Assembly: GCF_029392895.1 (NCBI RefSeq)
Contig: NZ_CP114200.1
Location: forward strand, 1,207,501-1,271,500
DNA length: 64,000 bases
Direction of reading: 5' to 3'
Origin: Streptomyces sp. 71268
Lineage (GTDB): Bacteria; Actinomycetota; Actinomycetes; Streptomycetales; Streptomycetaceae
The notes beneath the pieces were generated by a model. It saw nothing but the letters and a program-made list of their open reading frames with translations. It was not told the DNA's origin and searched no databases. Of the stretch, positions 1-7,034 are shown piece by piece (position 1 is the stretch's first letter; every line of letters starts with the position of its first letter). Both the position numbers and the translations under genes were made by a program.

Positions 1-718
1 CGCTGACCAGCGCGGCGGGCAGGTCGGGGAACGCCTCGGGCCCGTCGTCCGCGGTGAAGCGGTACGGCTCGTCGGGCAGCACCACCAGGTCGGCGCCGCT
101 GGCCCGCAACTCCTCCAGCGGGACGCGGGGGTAGCGCTCGGCGTGGTCGGCGTACACCTGGTGGACGCCGAGGCGCGCTAGCAGGTCACCGGCGAAGGTG
201 TCGCGGCCGAGCACCATCCAGGGCCGGCGCCACACCGGCACCACGGCACTGCGCCGCTGGCCAGCGGCGTCCGCGGCCACCTGGCGCCAGGCGCGCTCGG
301 CCGCGTCGAGCCAGTCGGGCCTGGCCAGCCCGCAGCCGTCCACGAGCACCCGGTGCAGTTCGCTGAACGCCTGCTCCAGGTCGCGCACTTCGGTGACCCA
401 GACGTCGAGCCCGGCGGCGCGCAGGGCGGCCAGGTCCGGTTCGCGGTTCTCCTCCTCGTTGGCGATGACCAGGTCGGGGGCGAGGGCCGCGATGCGCGCG
501 GTGTCCGGGTTCTTGGTGCCGCCGACGCGCTCGACCACGAGGTCGGTCGGGTGGCTGCACCAGTCGGTGGCGCCGACGAGCAGCCCGGGGGCGGTGGTCG
601 CCACCGCCTCGGTGAGCGAGGGCACGAGGGAGACCACCCGCCGGACGGCCGGGCGGCGGGTGGGGCGGTGGGGACGGTCGGTGCGGTCGGGGCCTTCGGG
701 TCGGCTGGGTCCAGGCAT
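1..718 (-). CDS. Helical-backbone metal receptor, BtuF-like (partial, runs off left edge)
   Basis: This reading frame is open from an ATG at 718 to the window edge, so at least 239 residues are present and the C-terminus is missing. After a Pro/Arg-rich start it reads RRVVSLVPSLTEAV, then GATDWCSHP and GGTKNPD, the N-terminal lobe pattern of BtuF/FhuD-like cobalamin or iron-chelate binding proteins. The second lobe shows VPVWRRPWMVLGRDTF and LVVLPDEPYRF. No lipobox or signal peptide is visible, so it may be a cytoplasmic or non-anchored relative; many Streptomyces proteins of this family are annotated simply as cobalamin-binding proteins. No clear ribosome binding site precedes 718, and a later start just before VVSLVPS is possible. 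The ligand cannot be told from sequence. Confidence 0.75.
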   Translation of the reverse strand, partial: MPGPSRPEGPDRTDRPHRPTRRPAVRRVVSLVPSLTEAVATTAPGLLVGATDWCSHPTDLVVERVGGTKNPDTARIAALAPDLVIANEEENREPDLAALRAAGLDVWVTEVRDLEQAFSELHRVLVDGCGLARPDWLDAAERAWRQVAADAAGQRRSAVVPVWRRPWMVLGRDTFAGDLLARLGVHQVYADHAERYPRVPLEELRASGADLVVLPDEPYRFTADDGPEAFPDLPAALVS

Positions 719-734
719 GTGCCCCACCGTACGG

Positions 735-772
735 CGCCGCCGTGGCCCGGAGGATTCCGGACCACGGCGGCG
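735..772 (-). terminator. Terminator hairpin after the betaine ABC operon
   Basis: Arms 735-745 and 762-772 pair perfectly over 11 bp, and an inner 5-bp stem (747-751 with 756-760) continues them past one mismatch, closing on a GGAT loop. It lies between the stop of the leftward transporter fusion (875) and the start of the BtuF-like gene (718), so it probably ends the transporter transcript. Confidence 0.7.
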
Positions 773-874
773 TGCGGAGGCCCCGCGGCTGCGGCACGGG
801 GCGACCACGCGCGATGCGCGGGCGCCTCGTGCCGCCTCGTGAGCGGCCGTGCCGCGGGGCGGGTCAGCGGGCGG

Positions 875-3490
875 TTACCTCACCGGCGCCATCTTGTCGA
901 CGATTCCGGGGTGGGCGTCCATCCATTTCTGTACGCCCTCCTCGACCTTGCCCTTGCCGGCGTCCTGAATGGACGCCTCAAGGCCGGCGAGTTCCTTCTC
1001 GGTCATGTGCCATTCCTTCAACCACCCGTAGAACTCCGGATATTTCTTCGGGAAGGACTTGTGCCCGAGCGAACGGATCTCGTTGTTCTCGCCGAACGCC
1101 TTCTTCGGGTCGGCGAGCTTGGTCAGCTCGTACTTGCTGTAGGCCCAGTGCGGGGTCCACAGCACGGCGATGATCGGCTCACGCTTCTTGTACGAGCGCT
1201 CCAGTTCGGCCAGCATCGCGGGCGATCCGGCGCTGGTGACCTCGTACTCGCCGTCCAGGCCGTACGCCGGCAGCACCTTGTCCTTGAGCAGCTTCATCTG
1301 GCCGGTGCCCGGCTCGATTCCGACGATCTTGCCCTTGAACCTGTCGCCCTTGCCCTTGAGGTCCGCGAGGGACTTCACGTCCTTGACGTAGGAGGGCACC
1401 GCCAGTTCGAGCGAGGTCTTGTCGTACCAGGCGCCGATATCGACGAGGTTGTGCTTGTACTTGTCCCAGTACTGCTTCTGGGCCACCGGTAGCCAGCCGT
1501 CGAATTCGACGTCGATCTGGCCGGCCGCCATTCCCGTGAACATCGAGCCGACGTCGTACTGCTTGATCGACGGCTTGTAGCCGCGGCGTTCCAGGACGTT
1601 CTTCCACAGGTAGGTGGTGGCGATGTCCTCGTCCCACGGGAAGTAGCCGATGCGCGGCGCGGCGCCCGCCTGCTTGCCCTTGGCCTCGGCGCCGGCGACC
1701 GGGGCGATCTTGTCGATCATGCCCGGGTTCTTCTCCAGCCAGGCGCGCACGCCCTGCTGCTGGTTGCCCTTGCCGGCGTCCTGGATCGCCTGCTCCAACG
1801 TGGTGAGCTGCTTCTCGTCGAGCTTGAAGCCCTTCATCCACTCGGCGACCCGCGGCTCCTTCTGCGCGAAGCCCTTGCGCGCCAGCATGTGCAGGCGGTC
1901 ACCAGCACCGAACGCGCCCTTGGTGTCCTTCAGCTTGGTCAGGTCGTACTTGCTGTACGCCCAGTGCGGCGACCAGAGGGTGACCGCGACCGGCTCCCGC
2001 TTGGCGTAGGAGCGCTCCAGTTGGGAGAGCATGCCGGCGGTGGAGCCGCTGACGAGCTTGTACTCCTTGTCCAGCCCGTAGCCGGGCAGCACCTTGTCCT
2101 TCATCAGCTTCATCTCGCCCGCGCCGGGCTCGATGCCGATGATCTTGCCCTTGAAGGTGCTCCCCTTGCCCTTGAGGTCCTCAAGGGTCTCCACGCCCTT
2201 GACGTACGAGGGGACGGCGACCTCAAGCGACGTCGGCCCGTACCACGAGCCGAGGTCGTCCAGCTTGTCGCGGTAGTTCTTCCAGTACGACTCGTGGGTG
2301 ACCGGCAGCCAGGAGTTGGTCTGCACGTCGATGTCGCCCGCGGCCATGCCGGTGTAGAGCGCGCCGACCTCGTACGACTGCACCTTGGGCTTGAAGCCGC
2401 GCTGTTCGAGGACTTCCTTCCACAGGTAGGTGGAGGCGACGCCCTCGTCCCAGTTGATGTAGCCGATGTTCAGCGAGCGGCCCTTGCCGACGTCGGCGGT
2501 GACCTCGGGGCCCTTCTCGTCCTCGCCGAAGACGTTCATGCCGCCCGCGACGAGCGCGAGCACCACGACGCCGACCGTGGCGAGCGAGGTCGCCGGCCGC
2601 CACTGGAGGACCTTGAGACCGCTGGTGGCCGCGGCGTTGCGCTTGGCGATGGCGCGGCGCCCCAGCGGCGAGACCCGCTCGCCGAGCGCACCGGTCATGC
2701 GGTCCAGGTACATCGCGAGGATGACCACCGCGAGGCCGCCCTCGAAGCCGAGGGCCACGTCCACGGAGCTGATCGCCTCGAAGACCGAGGAGCCGAGCCC
2801 GCCGCCGCCGACCATGCCGGAGATGACGACCATGGACAGGGCCAGCATGATGGCCTGGTTGACGCCGGCCATGATGGTGGGCAGCGCCAACGGGAGCTGT
2901 ACGCGCACCAGGGTGCGGCGCGGGCTGGTGCCGAACGCCTCGGCGGCCTCGACCAGTTCCTCGTCCACCTGTCGGATGCCCAGCTCGGTCATCCGCACGC
3001 TGGGCGGCATCGCGAAGACGACGGTGGCGATGGCTCCGGGAACCACGCCCACGCCGAAGAAGAAGATGCCCGGGATCAGGTAGACGAAGGCGGGCATCGT
3101 CTGCATGAAGTCGAGGACGGGCCGCAGCACCGTGCTGACCGTGCGGCTGCGCGCGGCCCAGATGCCGAGCGGGACCGCCATCACGATGGTGATGAAGCCG
3201 GCGACCAGCACCAGCGACAGGGTCTCCATCGCCTCGTCCCACTGCTGGATCGAGTCGATGAGGGCGAAGCCCGCGAAGGCCACCACGCCCGCGACCAGTC
3301 CGCGCAGCCACCAGGCGATGACCGCCAGGATGCCCGCGAAGAGCAGCGGCTCGGGCGCGGAGAGGACGTCGTGCACGCCCTCGTACATGCCGTCGACGAC
3401 CTTGGCGATGAAGTCGAAGAGCCAGTCGAGGTTCTCCCTGAGCCAGGTGATCCCCGAGTCGATCCACTTGCCGATGTCGAGCCTAGGCAC
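875..3490 (-). CDS. Glycine betaine/proline-type ABC permease fused to two substrate-binding domains
   Basis: This 871-residue protein is the membrane and binding part of an OpuA/ProU-type importer. Residues 1 to about 320 are the permease, with several membrane segments and the coupling motif EAAEAFGTSPRRTL near residue 181. An extra membrane segment around 300-320 leads to two consecutive OpuAC-like domains, about 339-600 and 615-871. The copies match closely: WDEGVASTYLWKEVL versus WDEDIATTYLWKNVL, and LWSPHWAYSKYDL versus LWTPHWAYSKYEL, so both keep the tryptophans that usually form the ligand cage. The start overlaps the stop of the ATPase gene by 8 bases (ATGCCTAG), implying translational coupling. 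Compatible-solute uptake is the likely role; the exact substrate is inferred. Confidence 0.9.
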   Translation of the reverse strand: MPRLDIGKWIDSGITWLRENLDWLFDFIAKVVDGMYEGVHDVLSAPEPLLFAGILAVIAWWLRGLVAGVVAFAGFALIDSIQQWDEAMETLSLVLVAGFITIVMAVPLGIWAARSRTVSTVLRPVLDFMQTMPAFVYLIPGIFFFGVGVVPGAIATVVFAMPPSVRMTELGIRQVDEELVEAAEAFGTSPRRTLVRVQLPLALPTIMAGVNQAIMLALSMVVISGMVGGGGLGSSVFEAISSVDVALGFEGGLAVVILAMYLDRMTGALGERVSPLGRRAIAKRNAAATSGLKVLQWRPATSLATVGVVVLALVAGGMNVFGEDEKGPEVTADVGKGRSLNIGYINWDEGVASTYLWKEVLEQRGFKPKVQSYEVGALYTGMAAGDIDVQTNSWLPVTHESYWKNYRDKLDDLGSWYGPTSLEVAVPSYVKGVETLEDLKGKGSTFKGKIIGIEPGAGEMKLMKDKVLPGYGLDKEYKLVSGSTAGMLSQLERSYAKREPVAVTLWSPHWAYSKYDLTKLKDTKGAFGAGDRLHMLARKGFAQKEPRVAEWMKGFKLDEKQLTTLEQAIQDAGKGNQQQGVRAWLEKNPGMIDKIAPVAGAEAKGKQAGAAPRIGYFPWDEDIATTYLWKNVLERRGYKPSIKQYDVGSMFTGMAAGQIDVEFDGWLPVAQKQYWDKYKHNLVDIGAWYDKTSLELAVPSYVKDVKSLADLKGKGDRFKGKIVGIEPGTGQMKLLKDKVLPAYGLDGEYEVTSAGSPAMLAELERSYKKREPIIAVLWTPHWAYSKYELTKLADPKKAFGENNEIRSLGHKSFPKKYPEFYGWLKEWHMTEKELAGLEASIQDAGKGKVEEGVQKWMDAHPGIVDKMAPVR

Positions 3491-4745
3491 CCGCGGTCAC
3501 CTTGCCCTCGGCCGTGCCGTTGCCCGTGGAGCCGTTCGCGGCGTCCTTGTTCACGTCACCCTTGCCCGTGTCGCTCCTGGCGCTCTTGGCGCCGTTGTCG
3601 TTCTTGTCCGCGGCGTCCTGGCCCGCGGCGTCCTCGCCCGGGCGTGGGCCCGGTGGCGCGGCGGTGGGCTCGGCGGTCTGGGTGGGCTCGCCGAGCACGG
3701 CCAGCAGCCGGGCGGCCGGCACGAGCCCGATCAGCTCGCCCGCCTCGTCCACCACGGCGACCGGCTCGGAGCTGGCCGAGCAGGGCGCGAACAGCTCGAT
3801 GATCGGGGTGTCGGCCAGCACGGTGGCCGGCGCGGCGGCCAGCACCTCGCGCGCGGTGCGCGGCGCGGAGCCGTCCGTGGTGGCGAGCGCGCTGGCGGGA
3901 TCGGCCATGATGGCGCCCGCGGTGAGCACCCGGGAGCGGTCCACGTCCTGGGTGAAGGAGGCCACGTAGTCGTTGGCCGGGGTGACCAGGATGTCCTGCG
4001 CGTTGCCGATCTGGACGATCCGGCCGTCGCGCATCACGGCGATCTGGTCACCGAGCCGCATGGCCTCGTTGAGGTCGTGGGTGATGAAGACGATGGTCTT
4101 CTTGAGCCGCTTCTGCAGTTCCAGGAGCTGGTCCTGCATGTCGCGCCGGATCAGCGGGTCGAGCGCGCTGAACGACTCGTCCATCAGGAGCAGGTCGGCG
4201 TCGGTGGCCAGCGCGCGGGCCAGGCCCACGCGCTGCTGCATGCCGCCGGACAGCTCGTCGGGCCAGGAGTCCTCCCAGCCGGCGAGGCCGGCCAGCTCCA
4301 GGGCCTCCTTGGCGCGGGCCTCGCGGTCGGCACGCGGTATGCCCTGCACCTCGAGCCCGTAGGCCGCGTTCTCCAGCACGCTGCGGTGCGGGAAGAGCGC
4401 GAAGTGCTGGAAGACCATGCTGATCTTCCGCGAGCGCACCTCGCGCAGTTCGCGCGCGCTCAACCGGGTCAGGTCCGTGCCGTCGTAGAGCACCTGCCCC
4501 GCGGTCGGCTCAAGGAGTCCGTTCAACATGCGCAGCAGGGTCGACTTGCCCGATCCGGACAGCCCCATGACAACGAAGATCTGGCCCGCCTCGACGGCGA
4601 ACGACGCGTCGATAACGGCCGCCGTCGTCCCCTGGGAGCGCAGCTCGTCGCGGCTGGCGCCCCCTTCCAGGGCGGTTACGGCCGCCTTCGGTCGCCTACC
4701 GAAGACCTTGTACAAGTGCTCGGCTCGCAGCCTGGACACATACAC
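3483..4745 (-). CDS. Glycine betaine/proline-type ABC transporter ATP-binding protein
   Basis: This ProV/OpuAA-like ATPase energises the fused permease encoded next. It has Walker A GLSGSGKS, signature LSGGMQQRVGLARAL and Walker B LLLMDESFSALDP, followed by a C-terminal CBS pair (GAIMADPASAL, then PVAVVDEAGELIGLV) such as senses ionic strength in OpuA. The C-terminus after that is a Lys/Asp/Gly-rich tail. I place the start at GTG 4745 (VYVSRLRAEHLYKVFG), giving 420 residues; GTG 4739 is equally possible. The frame stays open upstream to 5009, but that extension is Arg/Pro-rich, runs into the divergent exonuclease gene and does not resemble the family. Confidence 0.88.
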   Translation of the reverse strand: MYVSRLRAEHLYKVFGRRPKAAVTALEGGASRDELRSQGTTAAVIDASFAVEAGQIFVVMGLSGSGKSTLLRMLNGLLEPTAGQVLYDGTDLTRLSARELREVRSRKISMVFQHFALFPHRSVLENAAYGLEVQGIPRADREARAKEALELAGLAGWEDSWPDELSGGMQQRVGLARALATDADLLLMDESFSALDPLIRRDMQDQLLELQKRLKKTIVFITHDLNEAMRLGDQIAVMRDGRIVQIGNAQDILVTPANDYVASFTQDVDRSRVLTAGAIMADPASALATTDGSAPRTAREVLAAAPATVLADTPIIELFAPCSASSEPVAVVDEAGELIGLVPAARLLAVLGEPTQTAEPTAAPPGPRPGEDAAGQDAADKNDNGAKSARSDTGKGDVNKDAANGSTGNGTAEGKVTAGA

Positions 4746-4774
4746 CTCTCGGGTCGAACTCAAGAAACGACCCA

Positions 4775-4803
4775 GCCCCCGGTGGGGGCTTCCCGCCGGG
4801 GGC
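4775..4803. other. Hairpin in the leader of the betaine transporter operon
   Basis: GCCCCCGG at 4775-4782 pairs with CCGGGGGC at 4796-4803 around a 13-base loop, about 30 bases upstream of the ATPase start. It lies in the divergent gap to the exonuclease gene. A role in transcript stability or translation is only a guess. Confidence 0.35.
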
Positions 4804-4980
4804 GAGAGACAGGTCGTGGAGCGGGCGGTTTCGGCCCGCCTGACCACGTGCCCAATGCAATAGTTGAATGCGCTACAGGGTCCGCTCCGGGTCGGCGCCT
4901 GCCCCGAACGTCCCCGAGCAAACTCTTTGTGTCCCACCTCACAAGCGCCGCGCGTCGGACGCGTACGGCATGATCGGGCC

Positions 4981-5928
4981 GTGACCCGACGTCTGATGCT
5001 CCTCGACACCGCCTCCCTGTACTTCCGCGCCTACTTCGGCGTACCTGACTCGGTCCGCGCCCCGGACGGCACCCCGGTCAACGCCGTGCGCGGCCTCCTC
5101 GACTTCATCGCCCGCCTGGTGGACGACCACCGCCCGGACGACCTGGTCGCCTGCATGGACGCCGACTGGCGACCCCAGTGGCGGGTCGACCTCATCCCCT
5201 CGTACAAGGCGCACCGGGTCGCCGACGAGCCGGCCGCCCCGCAGGGCGAGCACGCGCCGCACTCGGGCGACTACGAGGAAGAGGTCCCCGACACCCTCGC
5301 GCCGCAGGTGCCGGTGATCGAGGAGGTGCTGGACGCCATCGGCATCGCCCGGGTCGGCGTGGCCGGCTACGAGGCGGACGACGTGATCGGCACCCTCGCC
5401 ACGCGCGCGAGCGGCCCGGTGGACATCGTCACCGGCGACCGCGACCTGTACCAGCTCGTCAGCGACGAGCGGCGGGCCCGCGTGCTCTACCCGCTCAAGG
5501 GCGTGGGCACGCTCCAGGCCGTGGACGAGGCGTGGCTGCGCGGGAAGTACGGCGTGGACGGCTCCGGCTACGCGGACCTGGCCCTGCTGCGCGGCGACCC
5601 CAGCGACGGCCTGCCGGGCGTGTCCGGCATCGGCGAGAAGACGGCCGCCAAGCTGCTGGCCACCTACGGCGACCTGGCCAGCATCACGGCCGCCGTGGCC
5701 GACCCGACGTCCAGGCTCACCCCCACCCAGCGCAGGCGGCTGACCGAGGCCGCCGACTACCTCGCCGTCGCGCCGCGCGTGGTCCGGGTCGCCACCGACG
5801 TGCCGCTGCCGGCCCACGACCCGGCGCTGCCCACCGCACCGCGCCACCCCGCCGCGCTGGACGCGCTGGCCGAGCGCTGGGGCCTGGGCACCTCGCTGAA
5901 CAGGGTGCTCGCCATTCTCGCGAGGTAA
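4981..5928 (+). CDS. 5'-3' exonuclease (PIN/H3TH, flap-nuclease family)
   Basis: This 315-residue protein resembles the 5'-nuclease domain of DNA polymerase I as a stand-alone enzyme. The metal-binding acidic residues are visible in LLDTASLYFRAYFG, YEADDVIGTLA and VTGDRDLYQLV, and the helix-3-turn-helix DNA-binding motif in GDPSDGLPGVSGIGEKTAAKLL. It should remove 5' flaps or RNA primers. The start is GTG 4981 (VTRRLMLLDTAS); ATG 4996 is an alternative. The frame is open back to 4864, but that part overlaps the transporter promoter region. Its stop lies 4 bases before the iron box of the next gene, so the two genes are separately regulated. Confidence 0.88.
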   Translation: MTRRLMLLDTASLYFRAYFGVPDSVRAPDGTPVNAVRGLLDFIARLVDDHRPDDLVACMDADWRPQWRVDLIPSYKAHRVADEPAAPQGEHAPHSGDYEEEVPDTLAPQVPVIEEVLDAIGIARVGVAGYEADDVIGTLATRASGPVDIVTGDRDLYQLVSDERRARVLYPLKGVGTLQAVDEAWLRGKYGVDGSGYADLALLRGDPSDGLPGVSGIGEKTAAKLLATYGDLASITAAVADPTSRLTPTQRRRLTEAADYLAVAPRVVRVATDVPLPAHDPALPTAPRHPAALDALAERWGLGTSLNRVLAILAR

Positions 5929-5932
5929 GCTG

Positions 5933-5951
5933 TTAGGTTAGGTAAACCTAA
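5933..5951 (+). promoter_or_regulatory. Iron box (DmdR/IdeR-type operator)
   Basis: TTAGGTTAGGTAAACCTAA matches the consensus iron box TTAGGTTAGGCTAACCTAA at 17 of 19 positions. It lies 22 bases before the start of the siderophore-interacting protein gene, so iron-loaded DmdR1/IdeR would block transcription and iron starvation would release it. Confidence 0.9.
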
Positions 5952-5973
5952 CTTCCCTTTCCCAGGAGGCATC

Positions 5974-6834
5974 GTGACAGAGCGTCCGGCCCGCAAGCAG
6001 CCGCAGCTCCACCGGGGACAGGTGATCCGCACCGAGCGGCTCACCCCCCACATGGTGCGCGTGGTGCTCGGCGGCGCGGGGCTGGCGAACTTCAGCGCGG
6101 GCGAGTGGAGCGATCACTACGTCAAGCTGCTGTTCCCGATCGAGGGCGTGGACTACCCCAAGCCCTTCGACATCCAGCAGATCCGCGCCGACATGCCGCG
6201 CCACCAGTGGCCGGTGACCCGCACCTACACGGTGCGCACCTGGGACCCGGTCAGCCGCGAGCTGGCGATCGACTTCGTGGTGCACGGCGACGAGGGCGTG
6301 GCCGGGCCGTGGGCCACCAGCGTCAAGGCGGGCGAGGAGATCTCCTTCCTCGGCCCCGGCGGCGCGTACGCCCCGGCCCCCGACGCCGACTGGCACCTGA
6401 TCGCCGGCGACGAGAGCGCGCTGCCCGCCATCGCCGCCTCCCTGGAGCGGCTGGCGGCCAGCGAGCACCCGGCGCCGGCACACGTGTTCATCGAGGTGGC
6501 GGACGAGGCCGAGCGCCAGCCGCTGGCCGAGGTGCCGGGCGCCACCGTGCACTGGCTCCACCGCGACGGCGCCCGCGTCGGCGCCAAGCTGACCCAGGCG
6601 GTCCGCGACCTCGCCTTCCCGCCCGGTGACCCGCACGCCTTCGTGCACGGCGAGGCGGGCTTCGTGAAGGAGCTGCGCCGCCAACTGCGCGTCGAGCACC
6701 AGATCCCGCGCGAGCGACTGTCCACCTCCGGCTACTGGCGCCTGGGCCACAACGAGGACGGCTGGCAGGCGGCCAAGCAGGAGTGGAACCAGCAGGTGGA
6801 GGCGGAGCAGGAGCGCGGGCAGGCCGACGCCTGA
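5974..6834 (+). CDS. Siderophore-interacting protein (FAD ferric-siderophore reductase, ViuB/SIP family)
   Basis: This 286-residue cytoplasmic flavoprotein should release iron from imported ferric siderophores by reduction. The N-terminal FAD-binding barrel contains MVRVVLGG and RTYTVRTWDP, with DFVVHGDEGVAGPWA and LGPGGAYAP following. The C-terminal NAD(P)H-binding part has LIAGDESALPAIAASLERL and FVHGEAGFVKELRRQL, ending in the typical YWRLGHNEDGW. The start is GTG 5974, preceded by AGGAGG at 5964-5969. Regulation by iron is indicated by the operator at 5933-5951. No siderophore importer is next to it in this window. Confidence 0.93.
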   Translation: MTERPARKQPQLHRGQVIRTERLTPHMVRVVLGGAGLANFSAGEWSDHYVKLLFPIEGVDYPKPFDIQQIRADMPRHQWPVTRTYTVRTWDPVSRELAIDFVVHGDEGVAGPWATSVKAGEEISFLGPGGAYAPAPDADWHLIAGDESALPAIAASLERLAASEHPAPAHVFIEVADEAERQPLAEVPGATVHWLHRDGARVGAKLTQAVRDLAFPPGDPHAFVHGEAGFVKELRRQLRVEHQIPRERLSTSGYWRLGHNEDGWQAAKQEWNQQVEAEQERGQADA

Positions 6835-6912
6835 GCCCACGCCCTCGGTGCCCGGTACGACCCGGTCTCCGTCCAGGGTGGTACGGGAGACGGCCGGCCA
6901 CGGCCCGCGAAA

Positions 6913-6957
6913 GCGCCCGGCGCGCCGCGCCCCGTCGGGGGGCGGCGCGCCGGGCGC
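6913..6957. terminator. Bidirectional terminator between SIP gene and helY
   Basis: GCGCCCGGCGCGCCG at 6913-6927 pairs perfectly with 6943-6957, a 15-bp stem. It lies in the gap between two convergent genes. Confidence 0.75.
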
Positions 6958-7034
6958 ACGTGGCGGGGCTGACGGCACACCGGCCCGGCCGGGCCAGGCG
7001 GCCGGAGGGCCGGGCGGGCGCCGGGCCCGCCGGC

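Noticed and set aside
178..842. Several overlapping frames at the left edge, both strands
   Set aside because: The real frame is the BtuF-like one open from 718 to the edge on the minus strand; the others are Arg/Pro-rich shadows without motifs.
1889..3802. 637-codon frame opposite the betaine transporter
   Set aside because: Antisense shadow caused by high GC; composition is Arg/Ala/Asp/His-rich and the opposite strand has clear domains.
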